In this document: positions 12,740 through 20,121 of the stretch, piece by piece
How the letters are laid out: each line of letters starts with the position of its first letter
Numbering within the stretch: position 1 is the stretch's first letter
From: a virus
Virus record (IMG/VR): IMGVR_UViG_3300042430_000681
Coordinates: 1-24,281 of that record
DNA: 24,281 nt
Direction: 5' to 3' (one strand)
The notes under the pieces: model-generated
Told to the model about the DNA's origin: nothing
Database searches by the model: none
Seen by the model: the letters and a program-made list of their open reading frames with translations, nothing else
Position numbers and translations under genes: made by a program

Positions 12740-13176
12740 GCTCTTTCTTTTTTAAGTGTTGCACGGAGCATCCAAGCATGCTTTTCATGTGCATCGATGC
12801 GTTCCGCTATGAAGTTCTCAATACCAAATTTCTTTTCTTGACCTGCTAATTCAAAGCAGTGATGCAGACAATGTAACATAATGTCATTGTCATGCAACAA
12901 TTCAGCGAACATGAGTTCCGCGCGAGGAATCAAAAGCTGTCCTTTGATATCAGAGAGTTCAGCAAATCTTTCCAGACTGCCAGGTGAGTAACTGCCTAGA
13001 GTACGAATGTATTCAGCGATCTTGTCAATTGACCCGTTTACTTCGGAATACAGATCACCAAAAAATTCATGATACTGTGGGAAGTTTTCACCTTCGACGT
13101 TCCAATGGAAGTGTTGTGCTTTGATCGCAAATGCATAGCTATTTGCTAGTAATTTTTTTAAACTTTCCGCTAACAT
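12736..13176 (-). CDS. dps: Dps-family ferritin-like DNA-protection protein
   Basis: Dps dodecamers oxidise and store iron and shield DNA from hydroxyl radicals. The 146-residue protein keeps the four-helix pattern and the intersubunit ferroxidase ligands with exact family spacing: H24 in HWNVEGENF, H36, D51 and E55 (12, 15 and 4 residues apart, as in E. coli H51, H63, D78, E82). Also present are YIRTLGSYSPGS and the late helix FIAERIDAHEKHAWMLRATL. The N-terminus is short, lacking the Lys-rich DNA-binding tail of E. coli Dps. An AGGAAATAATT ribosome site precedes the ATG. It overlaps its downstream neighbour by four bases. Confidence 0.92.
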   Translation of the reverse strand: MLAESLKKLLANSYAFAIKAQHFHWNVEGENFPQYHEFFGDLYSEVNGSIDKIAEYIRTLGSYSPGSLERFAELSDIKGQLLIPRAELMFAELLHDNDIMLHCLHHCFELAGQEKKFGIENFIAERIDAHEKHAWMLRATLKKERA

Positions 13177-13178
13177 AA

Positions 13179-13949
13179 TTATTTCCTGTCTGAACTTATT
13201 TGTTTAGCGTTGCTGTGCTGCACGCTCGTATTCTCTGGCCATGTGTAGATATACTGGCCAAACTCGTCTTTTACTAACAACCATCTAACTCCGTTTGCAC
13301 TATATTGATAGATGTCAGCGCGATATCCTGGAATTATATCATTAAAGTCAATGTCACCTATGCCTAAATCTACGCCATTATTGCGTAGATAACCTGCAAC
13401 AGCATTAACCTCTCTTGCAGTGTTTGGACCCATGCCACCAAGATTACCTATCATATAGATATCGTCGGTTGGGGTCGTAGTAAATATTCTAAACAATTGC
13501 TTTCCCATCTGACGAATGCCACGACTCATATTTCCGGGAAGATTGGCCACTTGATGAAAAGTTGGAGTCATGATGCTGTCTGTGCTTAATGCTTTAGAGA
13601 TAACAACTGGCAGATTCTCGGTGGTTACTTCAACAGATACCTCTCTACTTGGTTCAGGATAACCCTGATCATCTTCGTCGCCTTCTAAATCTCTCATCCT
13701 AGACATCAGATCACGCATCCTATCAGATGGAGTCATGTTTGCTGTAGCGCGAAGTGTGTCACTCTGAGAAGCTTTCTTGAATTCTTTCTTCTCTGGCTCT
13801 GCGGTGCTGCCTGGTTCTGCGGTACTGTCTGGCTCTACCGTAGCGATGGGACTGTCAATCCTAGATAGAATGTCAGGAGTTTTCAATTGGTCGATTGGTG
13901 TATCAAACGTCGTTTTTTTCTTAGCTTCTTTGATCTTACTTATAAACAT
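13179..13949 (-). CDS. Unknown 256 aa protein with capsid-targeting-like start
   Basis: It starts MFISKIKEAKKK, a looser version of the tag seen in its neighbours. A low-complexity Pro/Glu/Ser/Thr linker with three near-tandem TAEP-type units (about 37-54) follows. A folded region with TENLPVVISKALSTDSIMTP, SRGIRQMGKQLFRIFTTTP and DDIYMIGNLGGMGPNTAREV comes next, then a beta-rich end YSANGVRWLLVKDEFGQYIY. GGAG upstream of ATG 13949 supports the start. No family recognised. The context suggests a virion or internal protein. Confidence 0.65.
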   Translation of the reverse strand: MFISKIKEAKKKTTFDTPIDQLKTPDILSRIDSPIATVEPDSTAEPGSTAEPEKKEFKKASQSDTLRATANMTPSDRMRDLMSRMRDLEGDEDDQGYPEPSREVSVEVTTENLPVVISKALSTDSIMTPTFHQVANLPGNMSRGIRQMGKQLFRIFTTTPTDDIYMIGNLGGMGPNTAREVNAVAGYLRNNGVDLGIGDIDFNDIIPGYRADIYQYSANGVRWLLVKDEFGQYIYTWPENTSVQHSNAKQISSDRK

Positions 13950-13973
13950 CTTTTTACTCCAACAACGCTCTCG

Positions 13974-14153
13974 TTATTTCACACCAATCGATCTTAGTAA
14001 ATGTCTGCGTGTTTTAGTATTTAGTACTAAATGATTTGCCTTGCCAATCCAAATTGTTGGGAAAAGACCATTGACAATATAGATTGCTGCAATACGCCAT
14101 GATCTATAAAGATGATCCCAGTACTCTTTTATTTGTGCTAGTTTGTTATGCAT
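13974..14153 (-). CDS. Small 59 aa protein with a possible membrane segment
   Basis: ATG 14153 overlaps the last codons of the 691-residue gene by 8 bases. The frame ends with TAA at 13976-13974. The protein starts MHNKLAQIKEYWDHLY and has a hydrophobic stretch IAAIYIVNGLFPTIWIG (21-37), possibly membrane-embedded. It has a basic tail KTRRHLLRSIGVK. It resembles small phage membrane peptides in shape only. Family not recognised. Confidence 0.6.
   Translation of the reverse strand: MHNKLAQIKEYWDHLYRSWRIAAIYIVNGLFPTIWIGKANHLVLNTKTRRHLLRSIGVK
14014..14030 (-). promoter_or_regulatory. Late-promoter-like CTAAATA embedded in an inverted repeat
   Basis: TTAGTA (14014-14019) and TACTAA (14025-14030) flank a five-base loop. 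Read on the coding strand, CTAAATA occupies 14024-14018. It lies about 65 bases upstream of ATG 13949 (the 256 aa gene), inside the small 59 aa gene. The same dyad-plus-TAAATA arrangement occurs at 1415-1448 and 20122-20164. Confidence 0.35.
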
Positions 14154-16221
14154 GTTGTTTCTTTATTTCTATTTTTGTTTCTGGATCATTGGCCAAAGCC
14201 ACTTGAGCCAATTGCTCTAAATATGATCGACGGTCATCACGAATTGCTGGCTTACCGTTTACGTATAAAACATATTCGATAGTTGAGGTTTCGACACCTG
14301 AGCTAGATGATTGTGGTATACTGGATTCACGGGGTCTAATTACAGCATGTTGATTGGGAAATTGTTCTTTATATCTTTCTAGTTCCGAACGATCAGAACT
14401 TGTTTTTTTGAGAATACCATCAACATAAAGACTAAATTCTTTATCTTCGGTAGTTATTCCTTTAAGAATTGAACTTTCTGTCTTTTTTTCTAATCTTTTG
14501 AGCTTACTCAATTCACCACGTAGCGGACTATTTCGATTGACTTCTCCTAAGCCAGCAGGTTTAGCTTTGTACTTGCGCATAGCTTGACCTGCACCGCCTC
14601 CAGTGCTGTATATCTGACCTTCGTCCATGTCGTCTCTGGTACTCTCCAGGGCACGCAATTCGTCAGTAAATACTTCGACTAGCTGGTAGACCGCCGACTC
14701 TAGGGCACGCTTCGCAGCGCGAATATCAGATTCGACATCATGTAGCTTGCTAGGATCAATATCAACCTTTTCGGCCAGTTGCTGAATGCCTACGATAATC
14801 TCAGTCAAAGCATCGTCATATCCTATTGCGTTTGTGATTTGTCGAGCTTTTTTAACAGCTTGTTTTAAATCCCATATTCGATCATCACTGTCTGTTTCCA
14901 TGAGTGGCTTTTCTAATATTTTTGTCATAGGACTTTTCTTGATGCCTAATCCAGCACCGCCAACAGTGCCTGCCTGATAACCTTCCTGTACTTTTGATGA
15001 CATATTGTCAGGTATTATAACTATCTGGCCTGATTTAATCATAGGCAGCATTGCACTCTGATACACGAAGTCAGGATCTACGTCGAAAGTTGTTGCCAAA
15101 TGTTTGACCGCATTGTCTATCATGGCTTTAGTAATGTATACTTTGCCGGTCTTAGGATCTTTGAATGGTTCATCGTCTTCCTGAATTGGCTCTGTAACAT
15201 CAGTAGTTGCAATGATCGTGAAGTTTTCAGGATTATCTAAATTATTCAGTTCAGCTTCCGCTGCTTCTAAGCTCGTGAGTCCGGATCGGTATACATCTTT
15301 GGTTCGACGATCCTTGATGCTATACACGTATCTTTTATTAGTTCGATCAGCTTTTTTGTACTCTTCGCTGAACACAAATGGGTCTCTAGGAGGTTTATCC
15401 TTGTATGGCTTAGAGTGATTGTATATGTAAAATACTGTACCTTCTGGATCGGATTCTGCGTCGATGTCAACAATGTCTTTTGCGCCCCAGTTTACGTCAT
15501 CGAACTGCTTTCTTTCTGCGTTGATAGTAAACTCGTCTTTGGTATCAATCGTCATTTTTTCATTATATTCTTTGTTGTTGGGAGTGATGCCTTCTTCAGA
15601 CTTGAATTGTCTCTGTACAGTTTCTGGCTTTCTGCCTCTAATTACGGTAGGTTCTGTTCCAAGTCTGGGTTCACGATGATATTCATCATCTTCTCTGCCT
15701 TCTGGCTCTGTCGGCCAATCTTTTGGAACATAACCTGGCATTCCTGTGTCCCATTCGGCTCGTCCTTTGCTCTGATTCTCGGTGACAGCAGAGTCCAACC
15801 ACTTTAAGTATTCGATAGCAGCACCGCGCATTTTACCGCCAGACGCCTTGATGGCGGCTCTGAGCATCAGTTCTATTCTGCTGATGATAGCAATATATTT
15901 TTTCCACTTGGGGTAGCGACGAATACCGCTCTTTTGCATTTTTGCAATGGAACTCATTTGACCAATAAGGTGCTCCAAAAACTGAGAGTGAGCAAGCGAC
16001 AGTTCTTCGATATCGATTGGCTGGTCCAATAGACGCTTGACCATAGAAAGATACGTTGCTCGATCTTCGTGATAGCGAGTCTCCTTTTTCAAATCGTCTA
16101 GCATCGAAAGCGCCGTTTCCATATCGTTCCGTAGTTCATCAGACTTCAAAATTGACTGCCATTTGGCTAGTCCTTTGCTCTGTTCGCGAACGCTTTTCAG
16201 ACCCTTTATTATGCTACTCAT
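14146..16221 (-). CDS. Large unknown 691 aa protein with repeated modules (probable virion/internal protein)
   Basis: The N-terminal 160 residues are helical and charged (QFLEHLIGQMSSIAKMQKSG, then a YPKWKKYIAIISRIELML segment). A Pro/Glu/Arg-rich linker follows. A middle beta-alpha unit includes NKRYVYSIKDRRTKDVYRSG. Later, KVQE/GYQAGTVGGAGLG and DDMDE/GQIYSTGGGAGQ look like the same Gly-rich module following an acidic cleavage-like site, separated by a coiled-coil-like helical region. The C-terminus carries two divergent copies of a 40-residue unit: EFSLYVDGILKKTSS (595 on) and YVLYVNGKPAIRDD (650 on). No enzyme motif is visible. It overlaps the gene upstream (ATGA) and the small gene downstream. 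Confidence 0.6.
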   Translation of the reverse strand: MSSIIKGLKSVREQSKGLAKWQSILKSDELRNDMETALSMLDDLKKETRYHEDRATYLSMVKRLLDQPIDIEELSLAHSQFLEHLIGQMSSIAKMQKSGIRRYPKWKKYIAIISRIELMLRAAIKASGGKMRGAAIEYLKWLDSAVTENQSKGRAEWDTGMPGYVPKDWPTEPEGREDDEYHREPRLGTEPTVIRGRKPETVQRQFKSEEGITPNNKEYNEKMTIDTKDEFTINAERKQFDDVNWGAKDIVDIDAESDPEGTVFYIYNHSKPYKDKPPRDPFVFSEEYKKADRTNKRYVYSIKDRRTKDVYRSGLTSLEAAEAELNNLDNPENFTIIATTDVTEPIQEDDEPFKDPKTGKVYITKAMIDNAVKHLATTFDVDPDFVYQSAMLPMIKSGQIVIIPDNMSSKVQEGYQAGTVGGAGLGIKKSPMTKILEKPLMETDSDDRIWDLKQAVKKARQITNAIGYDDALTEIIVGIQQLAEKVDIDPSKLHDVESDIRAAKRALESAVYQLVEVFTDELRALESTRDDMDEGQIYSTGGGAGQAMRKYKAKPAGLGEVNRNSPLRGELSKLKRLEKKTESSILKGITTEDKEFSLYVDGILKKTSSDRSELERYKEQFPNQHAVIRPRESSIPQSSSSGVETSTIEYVLYVNGKPAIRDDRRSYLEQLAQVALANDPETKIEIKKQHA

Positions 16222-16967
16222 GATTGTTTTTCCTTTTTCTTAGTCGCTACATTCTTAGCTTTACCCTGCCTATTTGGGTTAGGGTCCTGTCGTCGCTTTC
16301 TCGCTGCGGCGCTAGCTCTGCCTTTCTTACCCAAAGAATAAGCCTTCTTTTGCGGCAAGCATTTGGGTTTACCTTCTTTATTGCTTCCTCTAGCACAATC
16401 TCCTTTGATCTTGCCATCTGGACCAAAGCGAACCCACTTTTCTTTGAACCATTTGCGTAAGTCTTCATTAAGATTTTGATCCTCACTTAAAACTGAGGCA
16501 AAGGAGCTTGGCAATATATTTACACCAGTCTTCTTATACAATGATTTTGTTACAATTACGATGATTTCTGTTATAAATGGTACAAAAAACAGCTTTTTAT
16601 AAATTGCAATCATTCCTACGCCTTTTAAAATATCAAAAAACTGAGCCTTAGCTCTTTTTTTATCATCAGAAGTTAAAGTTTTGTCGCCTTTTGCAATACG
16701 ACTAGCGACACTTAACATATCTTTTGTTTCTTTTGTTTCTTGACTTAATGCTTGCTTGAGTTTTAATGCTTTATCCTTCGTGGAATCTACTTTGTCACGA
16801 AAAGGCATGTATGTCCCAATGTCTAGGCCTATAGGACTTTCATCGATTTTTTTCTTCTTTTTGCCCTGACAATGAGCACGCTGGCTAAACCCGCGAGGCT
16901 TGCCGCAGTCGATGCTGCGTTTGTATTTTTCGCTCCACGCTTCAGTTATAAATTCACTTGCTCTCAT
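16218..16967 (-). CDS. Capsid-tagged protein with LETM1-like hydrophobic segment and Cys-rich DUF5872-like modules
   Basis: The 249-residue protein starts MRASEFITEAW, the best match in the window to the T4 internal-protein tag, with expected cleavage after ITE. Then KRSIDCGKPRGFSQRAHCQG supplies two cysteines. A coiled region and a hydrophobic KLFFVPFITEIIVIVT segment, with a following NILPSSF motif (about 125-155), resemble LETM1-like motifs in phage proteins. NLNE/D precedes LRKWFKEKWVRFG and GDCARG with KPKCLPQKKAYSLGKKGR, resembling DUF5872-type domains. The extremely basic tail suggests nucleic-acid binding. Ribosome site AAAGG precedes the ATG. Its start overlaps the previous gene by 14 bases. 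Confidence 0.6.
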   Translation of the reverse strand: MRASEFITEAWSEKYKRSIDCGKPRGFSQRAHCQGKKKKKIDESPIGLDIGTYMPFRDKVDSTKDKALKLKQALSQETKETKDMLSVASRIAKGDKTLTSDDKKRAKAQFFDILKGVGMIAIYKKLFFVPFITEIIVIVTKSLYKKTGVNILPSSFASVLSEDQNLNEDLRKWFKEKWVRFGPDGKIKGDCARGSNKEGKPKCLPQKKAYSLGKKGRASAAARKRRQDPNPNRQGKAKNVATKKKEKQS

Positions 16968-19047
16968 TTTTTGCCTTTATCCATACTAATAGTTGATCAA
17001 AGGCTTCTTTACCACCGTCCATTGCGAAAATTTCCTGTTTGATCTGCTTGATTTCATTGGACAATGCAATTGCTTTTTTATTTTGTCCCATATATAGTGC
17101 GGTGTCACGCTGAGTACTTTTTAGTACCCATTGATCTAAGAGATTTTGAAGTCCCTTCCCATACATCGCTCTTGCTTTTGTTTTTACTGGTTGCTGTGAT
17201 TCTTTTACCTTGGATTTTTTTCCCCAGTTCTTTGCGCCTACTTTACGACACTTGACTAATGCACCACTCGCATAAGCTGATGGCCAGACTTTGTAACGGC
17301 TCTTGACTTTATAGTAGCAAGCGTCTTTCTTCTCGTTCATTAGTTCTTCGCTGACCATCTTGCCGCCGCAATGTGGGCATTTCTTTTCTGATGGTCTAGG
17401 ACTTGATGTCGAGGTGTAAGAACTTTTTGGTTCAACAATATCTAGTGTGGTCTTGCGATCTGTGCCTAATTCATCACGCCATTTTTTGAATACGGAATCG
17501 TTGTCTGTCCCTTCCGCCACACCTTGCTTGTCACTCTTGTTAATCAAATCAATGTTACCAAACTGACGAAGATGTTTTATCGTGTTACCAAGATGATGGT
17601 GATAATCTGGATCGTCTTTACTGACACCATTTTGTGCTAATAATTTTTCAGCATGACGATGTGTTGGCATTTCTTTCTTCAATAGTTCTGGAGCGCCTTC
17701 CGCCACGCCTTGCTTGTTTACCCTGTCAACATATGCTCTTGCCTGATCCATTGTTTTGAATTGTCTCGCTTCTTTGTCAACCCAATAACTATCACCTCGG
17801 AGAGTGTTATGCTTGAATACTTGAACTTGAACTGTTGGCGTTGGCGCAAACCTCATGATACGAGCCCGCACAGTTCCTTCCTCTGGTTGGGTATCTTCGG
17901 AACCTTCCGCCACACCTTCTTCAAAATTGCTCATGCCACCAGCTAAAACCCCGCCAGTCATTTCCTTCATTTGCTTGGGTTGACCGGTAAAAGGATTTTC
18001 TCCATGAGCTAAACGACGTAATCTGTTTCCATGTCTTATATTCTTGCTGGCTAGCTTAGCGTCTTCAGGACTGAGATTTTTCTGATCTTCCAAATCCCAG
18101 CCGTATTGCACTTTATCAATTCCCTCTGACCCTACTCTATCTAATATGGTAGGATCCATATTACGTAGCATTGTTTTTAATTTTTGTCTTATTGATGCTT
18201 CCTCATCAATTGGCATCTTCTGATCAAAATCTCGATGTTGCAAGTATTCTCTAACAGAGTTCAAGTAATCGTTTGCTTTAATAATCTTTTCTTGAACCCA
18301 GCCCTCTAATCCTTGAGTTTCAGGAACATCTCTTATAATTTTGTAGATTTCGGTAGCATTTTTTGCTGCTTGGAAAAGATCGCTCTTTGCCATTTCAACT
18401 TCATGATCGGTGCGATTGTGCTTTGGTAGTAAACCAGGTTTCAATCTGTGACCTTGACCCGGAATAATGATCAAATCTTGTTCGTTGATTTCTCTTTCAT
18501 GTAGAGTCTGTGGATCAAACTCTTTTTTGGGTACCATGTATTCGAAATCAGTCTCATCGTCTTTAAAATAAATCAAATCATTATCTATGTTAGTTATAGT
18601 TGCACTAGACATCAGTAATCCAGTATTGGGATCATGAAATTCAAGACGCTTTCCTACCGCGGGTACGAAGGGCTGATAGACTTTGGGCACCTTCTTATTA
18701 GTTTGTTCACTCACAGCTTTTTGATCTTCGCGATCTTGCTGCGCTTTTTCTGCCCGATCTAGCCAATGAGAGGGAGGAGTTGCTTTTTTAGTTCCTCTAT
18801 AACCTCTTTCCCAAGCAGCAGCACCTTGCTTTGCAGTTTTTCCTCTTCTTACAAAATAATCTATTACCTGCTGCTTTGAAGCAAATTGGGGAGATTCATA
18901 AAACTTCTTTGTAGTTTTCTTACCCTTGAACATGCTGCCTGCTCTCTTGTGCATCTTTCCTAGACCTTGAGCAGGCGCACCGCCACCTACTGATCCGCTT
19001 GTAGTAGTTTCTGCGACCTTCATTGACTTTTTCTTAGTTCTCATCAT
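16954..19047 (-). CDS. Candidate packaged polyprotein with three VAE/G junctions, a zinc ribbon and DUF5872-like module
   Basis: ATG 19047 is chosen because AAAGGA lies just upstream. The frame extends to 19134 with no ribosome site. The 697-residue product begins MMRTKKKSMKVAETTTSG, then SVGGGAPAQGLGKMHKR, and holds helical modules (DHEVEMAKSDLFQAAKNATE, then GLEGWVQEKIIKANDYLN). It then has three near-identical (KQ)GVAEG junctions at E381, E450 and E512. These bound units of 69 and 62 residues and a final 185-residue unit with CPHCGGKM (zinc ribbon) and a RYKVWPSAYASGALVKC segment. VAE/G matches the style of T4 gp21 head-protease sites. No enzyme motif seen. Cleavage and packaging are inference. 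Confidence 0.6.
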   Translation of the reverse strand: MMRTKKKSMKVAETTTSGSVGGGAPAQGLGKMHKRAGSMFKGKKTTKKFYESPQFASKQQVIDYFVRRGKTAKQGAAAWERGYRGTKKATPPSHWLDRAEKAQQDREDQKAVSEQTNKKVPKVYQPFVPAVGKRLEFHDPNTGLLMSSATITNIDNDLIYFKDDETDFEYMVPKKEFDPQTLHEREINEQDLIIIPGQGHRLKPGLLPKHNRTDHEVEMAKSDLFQAAKNATEIYKIIRDVPETQGLEGWVQEKIIKANDYLNSVREYLQHRDFDQKMPIDEEASIRQKLKTMLRNMDPTILDRVGSEGIDKVQYGWDLEDQKNLSPEDAKLASKNIRHGNRLRRLAHGENPFTGQPKQMKEMTGGVLAGGMSNFEEGVAEGSEDTQPEEGTVRARIMRFAPTPTVQVQVFKHNTLRGDSYWVDKEARQFKTMDQARAYVDRVNKQGVAEGAPELLKKEMPTHRHAEKLLAQNGVSKDDPDYHHHLGNTIKHLRQFGNIDLINKSDKQGVAEGTDNDSVFKKWRDELGTDRKTTLDIVEPKSSYTSTSSPRPSEKKCPHCGGKMVSEELMNEKKDACYYKVKSRYKVWPSAYASGALVKCRKVGAKNWGKKSKVKESQQPVKTKARAMYGKGLQNLLDQWVLKSTQRDTALYMGQNKKAIALSNEIKQIKQEIFAMDGGKEAFDQLLVWIKAKNESK
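17510..17922 (-). repeat. Three copies of a near-identical 14-22 bp element encoding VAEG
   Basis: Copies at 17510-17531, 17696-17717 and 17903-17922 share GTGGCGGAAGG on the coding strand. The first two share 22 positions with a single mismatch. All are in the same frame, spaced by 186 and 207 bases (62 and 69 codons). Identity at synonymous positions, with divergent sequence between copies, suggests recent duplication or recombination at these junctions rather than protein-level constraint alone. Confidence 0.8.
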
Positions 19048-19144
19048 ATTATTTCCTTTAATAAATGCCATTGGTTTCTCTTTAATACAGCGAATACATT
19101 GTTTGTTGGAACGACCGACTACCACATTTGTCATGGTTATAATG

Positions 19145-19150
19145 TATTTA
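19145..19150 (-). promoter_or_regulatory. Late-promoter-like GATAAATAC before the polyprotein gene
   Basis: GATAAATAC on the coding strand contains the TAAATA core of T4-like late promoters (TATAAATA). It lies between the terminator at 19163-19188 and the polyprotein gene, a logical position to restart transcription. The same nine bases occur at the start of the block at 23821. The leader to ATG 19047 would be about 90 bases. Confidence 0.5.
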
Positions 19151-19162
19151 TCTCGTTATAAA

Positions 19163-19188
19163 GCAAAGGGGGCCGAAGCCCCCTTTGC
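19163..19188 (-). terminator. Strong rho-independent terminator with UUCG tetraloop
   Basis: An 11-bp perfect stem (GCAAAGGGGGC at 19163-19173 with GCCCCCTTTGC at 19178-19188) encloses a four-base loop, which is UUCG closed by C-G when read on the minus strand. TTTAT follows the stem on the minus strand. This is the only strong terminator seen. It ends the glycosyltransferase transcript, and the complementary strand would have the less stable CGAA loop, so direction is minus. Confidence 0.85.
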
Positions 19189-19211
19189 TGTTTCATCTCA
19201 ATCAATAATTA

Positions 19212-20114
19212 TCAGACCGGCTTGTTTTTATCATCTACTAAAATAACTTTGCCCTGCTTGACTTGATCTTGCAAGTACATTGGACCAATGTTGTCATATA
19301 GATGTTGCTGATTTTCCATGCAGAAAACGTAAGAACCAGAATGACGCAGAAGAACCCTCTTGTCCGCCCAAATACGACCACCAAGATCACGCCAGTTTTC
19401 GCAGAAAGTCCAGTCTTCTGAATAATAGCGATTCTGACGTACTGCGGTATCAAAGTAGGTCTTTAGATACTTGTCATACTTTGGGTCAAGCCCGATATCA
19501 TTTTTATAGGGCTTGACGGCAGGATGTGAGTTCATCTTGGCAAATACATGTTTCTTCATGAGCAAGAAACCAGTACCGGCTTTGCTGACTTCCTGCAGAC
19601 CATCTGGGCCTTCTTCAGCACCGTCAAATCCATTGACTACCCACTTGATGGGCATGGTCTTCATTGGATACAATCCAGCGATAACATCAACATCGCGATT
19701 GAGCAATACTAATAGATGCCATGGTTCCCAGCCAATATCTGCGTCTACGAAGAACAGATGAGTTGCATCTTGCATATCTAAGAACTTAGCAGTTAGCGTA
19801 TTTCTGGCACGGCTGATCAAACTTTCGTTGACCATTGTTTCAAGTGTCCAGTCTATTCCTAGCTGGCGAGCAGTATTTGCCCACTTGATGAAGCTCATGA
19901 AGGTTGATTCAGTGAGCATGCCACCATAACAAGGCATAGCAATATGTACGCGAGTAGTACGTAGAAAGTCTACGTTGACCTGTACCTGTTGCTGATTAGG
20001 TTGTGTTGGAGCAGTTGCAACATTTGCTGATGCATTTGCGGTTTGCTCAACGATTTCGTGAACTTTTTCTACGGGAACAGTCTTTTCAGACTTAGTGACG
20101 TTTTTCTTTGACAT
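19212..20114 (-). CDS. GT-A-fold glycosyltransferase
   Basis: After a disordered Ser/Thr/Gln/Ala-rich 50-residue start, the 300-residue protein shows RVHIAMPCYGGMLTES, then NESLISRARNTLTAKFLD, then HLFFVDADIGWEPW (about 119-131) with the Asp-Ala-Asp metal and nucleotide-sugar motif. GAGTGFLLM-like loop residues and YYSEDWTFCENWRDLGGRIW (about 231-250) with the acidic catalytic region follow. This matches phage glycosyltransferases of GT2/Anp1-like type. The acceptor is unknown: DNA base, capsid or host surface glycans are all possible. It stands alone between a structured leader (20122-20164) and the terminator (19163-19188). Confidence 0.7.
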   Translation of the reverse strand: MSKKNVTKSEKTVPVEKVHEIVEQTANASANVATAPTQPNQQQVQVNVDFLRTTRVHIAMPCYGGMLTESTFMSFIKWANTARQLGIDWTLETMVNESLISRARNTLTAKFLDMQDATHLFFVDADIGWEPWHLLVLLNRDVDVIAGLYPMKTMPIKWVVNGFDGAEEGPDGLQEVSKAGTGFLLMKKHVFAKMNSHPAVKPYKNDIGLDPKYDKYLKTYFDTAVRQNRYYSEDWTFCENWRDLGGRIWADKRVLLRHSGSYVFCMENQQHLYDNIGPMYLQDQVKQGKVILVDDKNKPV

Positions 20115-20121
20115 GTAATCC

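Noticed and set aside
15415-15807. 130-residue plus-strand frame with Phe/Cys-rich sequence
   Set aside because: Antisense of the 691 aa gene. Its composition is the usual reverse-complement artefact of charged minus-strand coding.
17510-17922. CRISPR-like array
   Set aside because: Repeats are in frame with the gene, encode VAEG, have unequal spacing of 186 and 207 bases and no cas genes nearby.
19048-19134. Start at 19134 giving a 726 aa protein with an early CxxC (CIRC) segment
   Set aside because: No ribosome site before 19134. AAAGGA directly precedes 19047 and the tag-like sequence starts there. Kept as a minor alternative.
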